DNA from: Nocardia acididurans
Lineage (GTDB): Bacteria; Actinomycetota; Actinomycetes; Mycobacteriales; Mycobacteriaceae
Length of the DNA: 64,000 bases
Assembly (NCBI RefSeq): GCF_016741815.1
Contig: NZ_JAERRJ010000009.1
Span: forward strand, 124,001 to 188,000
Direction: 5' to 3'
Shown here: piece by piece, positions 41,987-49,997 of the stretch
How positions within the stretch are numbered: position 1 is the first letter of the stretch
How the letters are laid out: every line of letters begins with the position of its first letter
Position numbers and translations under genes: made by a program
Notes under the pieces: generated by a model
Told to the model about the DNA's origin: nothing
Databases searched by the model: none
What the model saw: the letters and a program-made list of their open reading frames with translations, nothing else

Positions 41987-43039
41987 TCATGCGGCCGTGC
42001 CCGATTCCGCGCGCAGGGCGGCGGCGATCCGTGAGCGGTGCAGATCCGGTGTGCCCCAGGCGGACCGCAGTGCGGTGACCTTGGTCAGCCACAGGGACAG
42101 GTCGCATTCGGCGGTGTAGCCGATCGCGCCGTGCACCTGGAGGGCGATGCGGGCGGCCTGGTAGGCGGCTTCGCCGGCGGCCAGTTTGGCGGCGGAGACG
42201 TCGCGGGCCCGGGTGGTGGCGTCCGTGCCGTCCTGGAGCGTCAACGCGGCACGGTAGAGCAGCGGCTGCGCCATCTCCAGGCCGATGAGCACATTGGCCA
42301 GGTGGTGCTTGATGGACTGGTAGCGGCCGATGGGGGTGCCGAACTGCTGGCGCTGCTTCACGTACTCGACGCTGGTGTCCAGCAGGGCGCGGCCCGCGCC
42401 CAGCAGCTGCGCCGCGGCAGCGAGAGCGGCTGTGTCGAAAGCGGTTTCGACGGCCTCGCGCACGCCCGCGCCCTCGGCCAGGATGTCGCCCTGGTGCACC
42501 GCGAACAGGCGGCGGGCGGCGTCGATCGAGGTCACCTGCTCGTCGACCACCGCCACCGAGAGCCGGTCGCCCTCGGCCAGCAGCACCAGGTCGGCGATAT
42601 CGGCGTCCAACGCGAGGACCGTCCCCGATGCCGCCGAACCGGCCGAGACCGCCGAGGCGGTGGCCAGGCCCAGGGTGCCGAGCTTCGCGCCCTCGGCGAG
42701 CTCCGGGAGTCGCGCGGCGGCGAGTGCCGAATCCGGAAGTGCCTGCAGCAGAGCCGGAATCGCGGCGGCGGTCTCCACCAGCGGTCCGGGCACGGCGGCC
42801 CGGCCGATCTCGGTGAAGGCCACGATCAGCTCGACCGGACCCGCGCCGAAGCCGCCGTTGTCCTCGGTGATGGTCAGGCCCAGCGCGCCCGCCTCGGCGA
42901 GCTGGCCGATGAGCGCCTTGCCCGCGGCGGAATCGCCCGCGCCCCAGGCGCGTACGACGCCGGGCGTCTTGGCGGACTCGCCGATCTTGCGCAGGCTGGC
43001 GGCGAAATCGTTCTGTTCTGCGGTCAATGCGAATCGCAT
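41987..43039 (-). CDS. fadE32: Acyl-CoA dehydrogenase subunit, FadE32-like
   Basis: The 350-residue protein has the N-terminal helical domain (MRFALTAEQNDFAASLRKIGES) and LGLTITEDNGGFGAGPVELIVAFTEIGRA near 53-81. The C-terminal domain has VEYVKQRQQFGTPIGRYQSIKHHLANVLIG near 238 and VHGAIGYTAECDLSLWLTK near 309. Middle beta-domain motifs are weakly kept, as in the steroid fadE proteins that form heteromers. It follows fadE31 by 19 bases. There is a 172-base gap to fadE33-like downstream, in which I see no gene. Confidence 0.85.
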   Translation of the reverse strand: MRFALTAEQNDFAASLRKIGESAKTPGVVRAWGAGDSAAGKALIGQLAEAGALGLTITEDNGGFGAGPVELIVAFTEIGRAAVPGPLVETAAAIPALLQALPDSALAAARLPELAEGAKLGTLGLATASAVSAGSAASGTVLALDADIADLVLLAEGDRLSVAVVDEQVTSIDAARRLFAVHQGDILAEGAGVREAVETAFDTAALAAAAQLLGAGRALLDTSVEYVKQRQQFGTPIGRYQSIKHHLANVLIGLEMAQPLLYRAALTLQDGTDATTRARDVSAAKLAAGEAAYQAARIALQVHGAIGYTAECDLSLWLTKVTALRSAWGTPDLHRSRIAAALRAESGTAA

Positions 43040-43058
43040 GTCGTCGTCCTCCGGGTGG

Positions 43059-44189
43059 CTATCGCGGCAGGCCGAGCAGGCGTTCGGCGATGATGTTGCG
43101 CTGAATCTCGTTGGTGCCCGCGTAGATCGGGCCCGCGAGCGAGAACAGGTAGCCGTCGGTCCAGGCCGACTCCTGTTCGGCGGCCGCGCCGTGCAGATCG
43201 AGCGCGGTCTCGTGCATGGCGATATCGAGCTCGGACCAGAACACCTTGTTCATCGAGGATTCCGCGCCCAGCTGACCGCCGTCGGCCAGGCGGGTGACAG
43301 TGGCCCAGGTGTTGAGGCGGTAGGCCTCCGCGCCGACCCAGGCGTCCACCACGCGGTCACGCACGGCGGTGTCGGTCTCGGAACCGACTGTGCGCCACAG
43401 GTCGATGAGCTTGGCGGCGGTGGCGTTGAACCGGCCGGGGCTGCGCAGCGACAGGCCGCGCTCATTGCTGGAGGTGGCCATGGCGACCTTCCAGCCGTTG
43501 TTGGCCTCACCGATCACATCGGCGTCCGGCACGAACACATTGTCGAGGAAGATCTCCGCGAACCCGGGCTCGCCGTCCAGCTGCGGGATCGGCCGCACGG
43601 TGACGCCCTCGGCGGTCAGCGGGAACATCAGGTAGGTGAGCCCGCGGTGCCGCTCGGCCTCCGGATCGCTGCGGAACAGGCCGAAGCCCCAATCCGCGTA
43701 GGAGGCACGGGAACTCCACGTCTTCTGCCCGTTGAGAATCCACCCGCCATCGGTGCGCTTGGCGGTGGAGCGGATACCCGCGAGGTCGCTACCGGCCTCG
43801 GGCTCCGACCAGGCCTGCGCCCAGATGTCCTCGGCGCGCGCCATTCTGGGCAGGATCCGGGCCAGCTGCTCCGGCGAACCGTGCTCGAAGAGCGTCGGCG
43901 CGAGCAGGAAGATGCCGTTCTGCGAGACGCGTCCGGGCGCACCGGCGGCGTAGTACTCCTCCTCGAAGACCACCCATTCGGTCAGCGAGGCGTCCCGCCC
44001 GCCGTACTCGGCGGGCCAGGCCACACAGGACAGCCGGGCGTCGGCCAGCTTGGCCTCCCACGCCCGGTGCGCCTCGAACCCCTCGGCCGAGTCCATGGAC
44101 GGCAGGGGAGTGGCGGGCACGTTGGCGGCCAGGAACTCCCGGACTTCCTTCCGGAATTCCTCGGTCTTGCTGTCGAATTCGAGATCCAC
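43059..44189 (-). CDS. fadE31: Acyl-CoA dehydrogenase subunit, FadE31-like
   Basis: The 376-residue protein shows complete acyl-CoA dehydrogenase domains: VAWPAEYGGRDASLTEWVVFEEEYY near 56, WSEPEAGSDLAGIRSTAKRTDGGWILNGQKTWSSRASYADWG near 129-170, and AGTNEIQRNIIAERLLGLPR at the end. The residue that is a catalytic Glu in MCAD (Y-E-G-T) is Ala here (Y-A-G-T), so an active site may need the partner subunit, as in known steroid alpha2-beta2 enzymes. The start abuts the crotonase stop. Homologous to Rv3562. Confidence 0.85.
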   Translation of the reverse strand: MDLEFDSKTEEFRKEVREFLAANVPATPLPSMDSAEGFEAHRAWEAKLADARLSCVAWPAEYGGRDASLTEWVVFEEEYYAAGAPGRVSQNGIFLLAPTLFEHGSPEQLARILPRMARAEDIWAQAWSEPEAGSDLAGIRSTAKRTDGGWILNGQKTWSSRASYADWGFGLFRSDPEAERHRGLTYLMFPLTAEGVTVRPIPQLDGEPGFAEIFLDNVFVPDADVIGEANNGWKVAMATSSNERGLSLRSPGRFNATAAKLIDLWRTVGSETDTAVRDRVVDAWVGAEAYRLNTWATVTRLADGGQLGAESSMNKVFWSELDIAMHETALDLHGAAAEQESAWTDGYLFSLAGPIYAGTNEIQRNIIAERLLGLPR

Positions 44190-45080
44190 CTACTCGGCCC
44201 CGTTCTGCTGTGTCGTGGTCGCCGTGGCCTTCATGGACTTGGCGTTCATGCCGCCGAGCGAGTCCGCTCCGACCTCGGCGTTGTGGGCGTGCGCGAAGTG
44301 ATGCAGCCCGAAGACGGAATCCATGCCGGCGCGCATGCCCATCAGGTCCTCGCACTGGTTGACGGCCTTCTTGGCGAGCGCCAGCCCGAATTGCGGCATG
44401 GCCGAGATCTTCTCGGCCAGCGCGAACGTTTCGGTCTCCAGGTTCTCCCGCGCCACAACGCGATTCACCATGCCCCACTCGTACGCCTCGGCGGCGGTGA
44501 AGCGGTCACCGGTGAACAGGATCTCCTTGGCCCGGCGCGGACCCAGCACCCACGGGTGCGCGAAGTACTCGACACCCGGGATGCCCATCCGCACAACGGG
44601 ATCGGAGAAGAACGCGTCCTCGGAGGCCACGATCATGTCGCACGACCAGGCCAGCATGAGCGCGCCCGCGATGCACGCGCCCTGCACCATGGCGATGGTC
44701 GGCTTGGGGATCTCCCGCCAGCGGCGGCACATGCCCAGGTACACCTCGGATTCGCGCGCGAACCGCTGGTCGCCGCCGGGCCGGTCCACATGGTCCCACC
44801 ACAGCGCGGCCTTGTTCTCGTACGAGATGTGATGATCGCGGCCAGGAGTGCCGATATCGTGCCCGGCGCTGAAATGCTTTCCCGCGCCGCCCAATACGAT
44901 CACCTTGACCTCGGCGTCCTCGACGGCCCGCGTGAATGCGGCGTCGAGCGCGTAGGTCATGACCGAGTTCTGCGCATTGCGGTAGTCCGGCCGGTTCAGC
45001 GTGACGACCGCTACGGGTCCGCGCTTCTCGTACAGGACGACCTCGCCCTCGTCCGGGACCGCTCCCAGTTCCTGGCTCAT
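44190..45080 (-). CDS. Crotonase-fold protein lacking both usual catalytic Glu residues
   Basis: The 296-residue protein is a crotonase. It has VAVVTLNRPDYRNAQNSVM, the oxyanion segment GGAGKHFSAGHDIG near 82-95, and VQGACIAGALMLAWSCDMIVASEDAFFSDPVVRMGIPGVEYFAHP near 133-177. At the positions of rat hydratase Glu144 and Glu164 it has Met (A-L-M-L-A-W) and Val (D-P-V-V-R), so it is not an ordinary enoyl-CoA hydratase. The C-terminus is extended and Thr/Gln-rich (ATTTQQNGAE). It lies between fadD3 and fadE31, four-base overlap with the former, so it likely acts on a steroid CoA ester; the reaction is unknown. Confidence 0.85.
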   Translation of the reverse strand: MSQELGAVPDEGEVVLYEKRGPVAVVTLNRPDYRNAQNSVMTYALDAAFTRAVEDAEVKVIVLGGAGKHFSAGHDIGTPGRDHHISYENKAALWWDHVDRPGGDQRFARESEVYLGMCRRWREIPKPTIAMVQGACIAGALMLAWSCDMIVASEDAFFSDPVVRMGIPGVEYFAHPWVLGPRRAKEILFTGDRFTAAEAYEWGMVNRVVARENLETETFALAEKISAMPQFGLALAKKAVNQCEDLMGMRAGMDSVFGLHHFAHAHNAEVGADSLGGMNAKSMKATATTTQQNGAE

Positions 45081-46624
45081 GCCGTCTCCTCACGTAGTTG
45101 CCGCTTCAGTACCTTGCCCGCCGCGCTGTAGGGCAGCGCGTCGCGGAACTCGACGAACCGCGGGACCTTGTAGTTGGCGAGCAGCTTCTTGGCATGCGCC
45201 ACAACATCTTCGGTGGTCAGTTCGGCCCCCGGCTTGCGCACCACGTACGCCTTGCCGACCTCGCCCATGCGCTCGTCCGGCACCCCGATGACCGCGCTCT
45301 CGGCGACTCCGGTCAGCCGGGCCAGCGCCTGTTCGATCTCGGCGGGATACACGTTGAAGCCGCCGGAGATGTACATGTCCTTGAGCCGGTCGGTGATCTT
45401 GATGTAGCCGCGTTCGTCGATCACCGCCACGTCACCGGTGTGCAGCCACCCGTCCGGATCGATGGTGGCGGCGGTGGCCTGCGGATCGTCCAGGTAGCCG
45501 AGCATGATCTGCGAACTGCGCAGCAGCAGTTCGCCATTGTCGGCCAGCTTGGTCTCGAACCCGTCGATGGCCCGGCCGCAGGTGTTCGCGATGGTCTCCG
45601 CGGAATCCTCGGGACGGCACATGGTGCCGAAGCCACCGGATTCGGTCTGCCCGTACGCGGTCAGCACCACCTCGAAATCCAGTTCACCGCGCATTCTTTC
45701 GATGAGCACCACGGGCACGGTGGCCGCGCCGGTGACGGCGACGCGCAGCGAGGACAGGTCGGCCTGCGCCCGCGCGGGATGTTCGAGAATGGTCTGGAAG
45801 ATCGTGGGCGGCCCGGTGAGCACGGTGATCTGCTCATCGGCCACCAGCCGCATGGTCTCCGGCACGTCGAAGGTGATCTGCGGGACGATGGTCGCGCGGG
45901 TCACCAGGCACGCGAGAATGCCCGCCTTGTAGCCGAAGCTGTGGAAGAACGGCGGCACCACCAGGTACCGGTCCGTGCTGTTCAGCGTGGCGCAGTCGAC
46001 CCAGGCCCGCGCGCTGGTCAGCGCATTGGTGTGCGGGATGAGCACGCCCTTGCTGCGCCCGGTGGTGCCGGAGGTGAAGAGGATGTCCGAGACATCTTCG
46101 GGCCGAACGGATTCCGCGCGTGCGATGGCGTCCTCGAGGCTGACGGCCTCGGCCAGCTTCGGCAGTTCGTCCCAGCCGATGGCGTTCTCGACCGCCGCGT
46201 CCCGGTCACCGGGAATGACGATGATCGTCTCGATGGCGAGTTCCGGTGCGTCGGCCCGCAATTCGGCCAGTCGATCGCGCCCCAGGAAATCGCCCACGAT
46301 GAACAGCGCCTTGGCTTCGACCCGCGCCAGCACGTCGGCGGCTTCGTCGGCCACGTACCGGGTGTTCAGCGGCACGATGACCGCGCCCACGTAGTGGGTG
46401 GCCAGTGCCGCGGTGACCCAGTGATGGGTGTTGGGAGCCCAGATGCCGATCCGGTCGCCGCGCTGGAGGCCGCGTGCGAGCAGCACACGGGCAGTCTCAC
46501 GGACCGAGTCGAGCAGTTGTGCCCAGCTCAGCCGCACGGCACCGTCGAACACGGCGGGTGCGTCACCGTGGGTGTCCACGGCGGCGTGCAGCGCGAGCGG
46601 TGTGGTCTGCGGTGGGGATGTCAC
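45077..46624 (-). CDS. fadD3: HIP-CoA synthetase FadD3
   Basis: The 515-residue acyl-CoA synthetase activates HIP, the propionate side chain left after HsaD action, to its CoA ester. This is the entry to CD-ring breakdown. The P-loop is ILFTSGTTGRSKGV near 179-192, with TAYGQTESGG near 316, GWLHTGDVAVIDERGYIKITDRLKDMYISGGFNVYP near 394-429 and catalytic Lys in SAAGKVLKRQL near the end. GTG 46624 has GGAGA seven bases upstream. It is first in a minus-strand operon, divergent from fadE30, with a KstR2-type palindrome between. Length and context match Rv3561. Confidence 0.92.
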   Translation of the reverse strand: MTSPPQTTPLALHAAVDTHGDAPAVFDGAVRLSWAQLLDSVRETARVLLARGLQRGDRIGIWAPNTHHWVTAALATHYVGAVIVPLNTRYVADEAADVLARVEAKALFIVGDFLGRDRLAELRADAPELAIETIIVIPGDRDAAVENAIGWDELPKLAEAVSLEDAIARAESVRPEDVSDILFTSGTTGRSKGVLIPHTNALTSARAWVDCATLNSTDRYLVVPPFFHSFGYKAGILACLVTRATIVPQITFDVPETMRLVADEQITVLTGPPTIFQTILEHPARAQADLSSLRVAVTGAATVPVVLIERMRGELDFEVVLTAYGQTESGGFGTMCRPEDSAETIANTCGRAIDGFETKLADNGELLLRSSQIMLGYLDDPQATAATIDPDGWLHTGDVAVIDERGYIKITDRLKDMYISGGFNVYPAEIEQALARLTGVAESAVIGVPDERMGEVGKAYVVRKPGAELTTEDVVAHAKKLLANYKVPRFVEFRDALPYSAAGKVLKRQLREETA

Positions 46625-46658
46625 GGGGTCTCCGAGCGTCCGAGAACGGGTCTAACAA

Positions 46659-46677
46659 AGCAAGTGCTTGGTAGGTT
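46659..46677. promoter_or_regulatory. KstR2-type operator with adjacent -10 in the fadD3-fadE30 gap
   Basis: AGCAAGTGCTTGGT (46659-46672) matches the KstR2 pattern AnCAAGnnCTTGnT exactly. A -10-like TAGGTT (46672-46677) shares its last base with the operator and points toward fadE30. Bases 46659-46678 are identical to the box at 60510. Confidence 0.8.
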
Positions 46678-46694
46678 ACTCTACGGAGGTGAGC

Positions 46695-47915
46695 ATGATC
46701 CAGACCCCCGAACCGGCCAGCGGGATCAGCGCTGCCGAGGACGCGAAGTTCCGCTCCGACGTGCGGGAATGGCTGGCCGAAACCCTGAACGGCGAGTTCC
46801 GTGAACTGCGCGGTCTGGGCGGACCGGGCCGCGAGCACGAAGCCTTCGACGAGCGCCTCGAATGGGACCGCCACCTCGCCGCCGCCGGCTGGACCTGCCT
46901 GGGCTGGCCCAAGGAGTGGGGCGGCCGCGACGCCACACTGCGGCAGCAGGTCATCTTCCACGAGGAGTACGCCAAGGCCGACGCGCCCAGCCGGGTCTCG
47001 CACCTGGGTGAGGAACTGCTCGGCCCGACCGTGCTGGCCTTCGGCACCGAGGAACAGAAGAAGCGATTCCTGCCGGGCATCAAGAACGTCACCGAACTGT
47101 GGTGCCAAGGCTATTCGGAGCCCGGCGCGGGCTCGGACCTCGCCGCCGTCACCACCTCCGCCTACCTGGACGGCGACGAGTGGTCGATCTCCGGGCAGAA
47201 GATCTGGACCTCGCTGGCACACCTGTCCGACTGGTGCTTCGTGGTCGCGCGCACCGAGAAGGGGTCGACCCGGCATCACGGCCTGTCCTATCTGCTCGTG
47301 CCCATGAAGCAGCCGGGCGTCGAGGTGCGGCCGATCATCCAGCTCACCGGGACCGCCGAATTCAACGAGGTCTTCTTCGACAACGCCCGCACCGCGGCCG
47401 ATCTCGTGGTCGGGCAGCCCGGCGACGGCTGGAAGGTCGCCATGGGCACGCTGACCTTCGAGCGCGGCATCTCCACGGTCGGCCAGCAGATCCGCTACGC
47501 GCGTGAGCTTTCCGATCTGGAGGCCGTGGCCCGCAAGCTCGGCGCACTCGAAAACCCGGTCATCGCGGATCGTTTCGACAAGATGCTGGTCGGGCTGCGG
47601 GTGCTGCGCGCCCACGTGCTGCGCACTCTGGAGTCCGGTCACGACGGGGCCACCGTCGACGCCCGCACCGCCGCCGGTTCGGCCTCGGTCACCAAGCTGC
47701 TGTGGGCCAACTGGCATCGCGAGCTGGGCGAACTGGCCATGGATGTGCTCGGCGCACCCGGCCTGATCGCCGACGCCCCGGGCGACGATCTCAATGCCTG
47801 GCAGCGACTTTTCCTGTTCAGCCGTGCCGACACCATCTACGGCGGCTCGAACGAAGTGCAGCGCAACATCATCTCCGAGCGCGTGCTCGGACTTCCCCGA
47901 GAGGCTCGTCCGTGA
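46695..47915 (+). CDS. fadE30: Acyl-CoA dehydrogenase FadE30-like
   Basis: The 406-residue protein has complete acyl-CoA dehydrogenase motifs: LGWPKEWGGRDATLRQQVIFHEEY near 78, YSEPGAGSDLAAVTTSAYLDG near 145, IWTSLAHLSDWCF near 176, and YGGSNEVQRNIISERVLGLPR at the end. As in FadE31 the MCAD-type Glu is replaced (Y-G-G-S). FadE30 in M. tuberculosis acts on 5-OH-HIP-CoA early in CD-ring catabolism. ATG 46695 is chosen because GGAGG lies five bases upstream; a GTG at 46689 is the alternative. It is transcribed from the KstR2-type promoter and overlaps the next gene by four bases. Confidence 0.88.
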   Translation: MIQTPEPASGISAAEDAKFRSDVREWLAETLNGEFRELRGLGGPGREHEAFDERLEWDRHLAAAGWTCLGWPKEWGGRDATLRQQVIFHEEYAKADAPSRVSHLGEELLGPTVLAFGTEEQKKRFLPGIKNVTELWCQGYSEPGAGSDLAAVTTSAYLDGDEWSISGQKIWTSLAHLSDWCFVVARTEKGSTRHHGLSYLLVPMKQPGVEVRPIIQLTGTAEFNEVFFDNARTAADLVVGQPGDGWKVAMGTLTFERGISTVGQQIRYARELSDLEAVARKLGALENPVIADRFDKMLVGLRVLRAHVLRTLESGHDGATVDARTAAGSASVTKLLWANWHRELGELAMDVLGAPGLIADAPGDDLNAWQRLFLFSRADTIYGGSNEVQRNIISERVLGLPREARP

Positions 47916-48706
47916 GTGACCTTTCCATCGCCCCCGAGATCACTCCGGGGCACAATCTGCTGGCCGGCAAGGTCGCCGTGGTGACCGCCGCCGCGGGCAC
48001 CGGCATCGGTTCGGCAACCGCGCGCCGCCTGCTCTCCGAGGGCGCGGATGTACTCGTCTCCGATTGGCACGAGCGTCGCCTGAAGGAGACCGAGGAGGCG
48101 CTGAAGGCCGAATTCCCGGATCGTCGAATCGCTTCCGTGCCCTGCGATGTGAGCAGCACCGAGCAGGTGGATCAGCTCATCGCGCAGGCCGTGCAGGCCA
48201 TGAGCCGCATCGACATCATGGTCAACAATGCGGGCCTGGGTGGTGAGACGCCGGTCGTGGATATGACCGACGAGCAGTGGGACAAGGTTCTCGACATCAC
48301 GTTGAACGGCACATTCCGCGCGACCCGGGCCGTGCTCAAGTACTTCCGCGAGGCCGGGCACGGCGGCGTGATCGTCAACAACGCGAGCGTGCTCGGCTGG
48401 CGTGCCCAGCACGGGCAGGCGCACTACGCGGCCGCCAAGGCGGGCGTGATGGCACTGACGCGCTGCTCCGCTGTCGAGGCGGCCGAGTACGGTGTGCGCA
48501 TCAATGCCGTGGCTCCGTCCATCGCGCGGCACGCCTTCCTGGACAAGGTCACCTCGGGTGAGCTACTCGATCGGCTCGCCGCGGGTGAGGCTTTCGGCCG
48601 CGCCGCCGAACCGTGGGAGGTGGCCGCGACCATCGCCATGCTGGCGAGCGACTACACCACGTACCTGACCGGTGAAGTGGTTTCCATTTCGAGTCAGCGC
48701 GCCTGA
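47912..48706 (+). CDS. ipdF: SDR dehydrogenase, IpdF/Rv3559c-like
   Basis: The 264-residue short-chain dehydrogenase has the cofactor motif VTAAAGTGIGSATARRL near 27-43, MVNNAGLGG near 104 and the active-site YAAAK with the catalytic Tyr near 172. It follows fadE30 with a GTGA overlap, as Rv3559c lies with fadE30 in M. tuberculosis, where the product (called IpdF) is reported to act on 5-hydroxy-HIP derivatives; I quote that from memory. The C-terminus has LASDYTTYLTGEVVSISSQRA, a normal SDR ending. Confidence 0.82.
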   Translation: MSDLSIAPEITPGHNLLAGKVAVVTAAAGTGIGSATARRLLSEGADVLVSDWHERRLKETEEALKAEFPDRRIASVPCDVSSTEQVDQLIAQAVQAMSRIDIMVNNAGLGGETPVVDMTDEQWDKVLDITLNGTFRATRAVLKYFREAGHGGVIVNNASVLGWRAQHGQAHYAAAKAGVMALTRCSAVEAAEYGVRINAVAPSIARHAFLDKVTSGELLDRLAAGEAFGRAAEPWEVAATIAMLASDYTTYLTGEVVSISSQRA

Positions 48707-48717
48707 TTTATGGCGTT

Positions 48718-48739
48718 CGCCCGATTTCGAAATCGGGCG
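48718..48739 (+). terminator. Palindromic hairpin after ipdF-like gene
   Basis: A 22-bp perfect palindrome (48718-48739, half-site CGCCCGATTTC) starts 12 bases after the stop. A second nested hairpin with outer arms CGCCCGG at 48753-48759 and CCGGGCG at 48783-48789 follows. Confidence 0.75.
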
Positions 48740-48924
48740 TGCGTAATTCGAGCGCCCGGGTAGTGCGGAGTGTCCGCATCATCCGGGCGTTTCGTCGTTC
48801 CGGCGGTGGTCACAGGGGGTGCGTGCATGCCCATATTTCTTGCGGCGAAAAATGCCGGGGACACGTTACCCCTGGTTGTGCAATCCTGGTTTAGGCCGGT
48901 TCCGCAAAGCGAAGGGCGCGACCC

Positions 48925-49665
48925 ATGGGTCCGGAACGCCGACAAGAACAAGCCCCCGAAGAACTGGAACTCGAGCTCGTGCGCGAGGTCGTCCTGGCAC
49001 GCCGCAGGCTCGATAATGTCGTCATGGCCGCACTCACCCTGGGTGCGGAATTACTCGATCACGATTCCGAACGCGCCACCGCCATGCGTGCGGCACAGAT
49101 TCTGGAACAGCACGCCGTGGACGAGGGCGATGTGGTTCGCGACCCGCGAGCCGCACTGCGCAGCGACATGATTCGAGACCGCGAACGCGCCCGGCGACTC
49201 GGACTCTCCCGAGAGAACGGGCACGGAGTCACCGCGGCCGAAAGACACCGCCGAAAACAGACCGCCCTACTCTGTGAAGTGCGCGCCGACCTTCTGGAAG
49301 TAGTGCGGCGCTGTCGCGGAATGCGCTACGACCGCGCCGCCTTCGCCGACGGCATCGCACAGGGATTATGCGCCGCCACAGACAAATTGGTCATCGGCGC
49401 CGATATGGAGACCTACCGCGCCTGGCAGCGCGGCATGGTCCTCAAGATCAGCGAAGAACCCGACGGCGCCGGCCCGCCCCGCGCCATGGCCACAGTCGAC
49501 GCCGGCCCCGGCCGCGGCCCCCTGACCGTCGAATGGGACAGCCCCGAAAGACGCTTGGCCCTCGTAGCCCGCATGGCCCGCGCAGGCATATCGCCCGTCG
49601 TCATCTGCGACCGCCTACTAGCCGACCTCTCCGTCTCCTCACCCCTCCGCTACAGCGTGCGCTGA
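48925..49665 (+). CDS. Hypothetical Arg/Ala-rich protein in the KstR2 cluster
   Basis: The 246-residue product is not a family I recognise. It is rich in Arg, Ala, Leu and Glu and mostly helical (ELVREVVLARRRLDNVVMAALTLGAELLDH, ERRRKQTALLCEVRADLLEVVRRCRG-like segments), with no membrane helix or signal. Codon use is GC-rich at third positions like its neighbours, which supports a real gene. ATG 48925 has AAGGGCG upstream. It lies between ipdF-like and kstR2, with its own 218-base leader containing a strong terminator, so it is probably not in the ipdF transcript. A DNA- or RNA-binding role is possible, but only a guess from charge. Confidence 0.65.
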   Translation: MGPERRQEQAPEELELELVREVVLARRRLDNVVMAALTLGAELLDHDSERATAMRAAQILEQHAVDEGDVVRDPRAALRSDMIRDRERARRLGLSRENGHGVTAAERHRRKQTALLCEVRADLLEVVRRCRGMRYDRAAFADGIAQGLCAATDKLVIGADMETYRAWQRGMVLKISEEPDGAGPPRAMATVDAGPGRGPLTVEWDSPERRLALVARMARAGISPVVICDRLLADLSVSSPLRYSVR

Positions 49666-49708
49666 CGCGGCCGTGGGCCAGGAGCGGGCCTGAGGCCCTG
49701 GGGGTGTT

Positions 49709-49955
49709 GGTGGTTGGGGTTCGGGGGCGAAGCCCCTGAGAGGCCCAGGGAGGGCTGGTGGTTGGGGTTCGGGAAGCGAAGCCCCATGAGAGGCCCAGGG
49801 AGGGGCTGGTGGTTGAGGGTTCGGGGGCGAAGCCTCTGAGAGGCCCAGGGGGCTGGTGGTTGGGGTGCGGGGGCGAAGCCCCTGCGAGGTCCGGGGAGGT
49901 GTTGGTGGTTGGGGGGTTCGGGGGCGAAGCCCCTGAGAGGCCCCGGAGAGTTGGG
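49709..49955. repeat. Five tandem repeats of about 49 bp upstream of kstR2
   Basis: Five imperfect copies start at 49709, 49757, 49808, 49855 and 49904 with the word GGTGGTT. Each contains a hairpin-forming core such as TTCGGGGGCGAAGCCCC followed by TGAGAGGCCC-like sequence. Copy lengths are 48, 51, 47 and 49 bp, so they are not a multiple of three and not coding. The array fills most of the 332-base gap between the unknown gene and kstR2 (49666-49997) and abuts the kstR2 promoter. The only other content of that gap is the operator at 49966-49983. Confidence 0.9.
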
Positions 49956-49965
49956 GCTACCCTCG

Positions 49966-49991
49966 ACCAAGCAAACGCTTGGTTGTATATT
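49966..49991 (+). promoter_or_regulatory. kstR2 promoter: KstR2-type operator plus -10
   Basis: ACCAAGCAAACGCTTGGT (49966-49983) has perfect 7-bp arms; the inner 14 bases match AnCAAGnnCTTGnT with one change. TATATT (49986-49991) is a -10 hexamer six bases before the GTG start at 49998. Transcription would begin at or next to the start codon, so the mRNA is likely leaderless, with KstR2 repressing itself. Confidence 0.72.
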
Positions 49992-49997
49992 GGCCTG

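Noticed and set aside
42330..45131. Open frame of 933 codons on the plus strand
   Set aside because: It lies opposite fadE32, fadE31 and the crotonase genes, which have full family motifs. It has no domain and follows their codon phase, as is common at high GC.
49709..49955. CRISPR-like array
   Set aside because: The copies are contiguous without unique spacers, the periods vary, and no cas gene is near.
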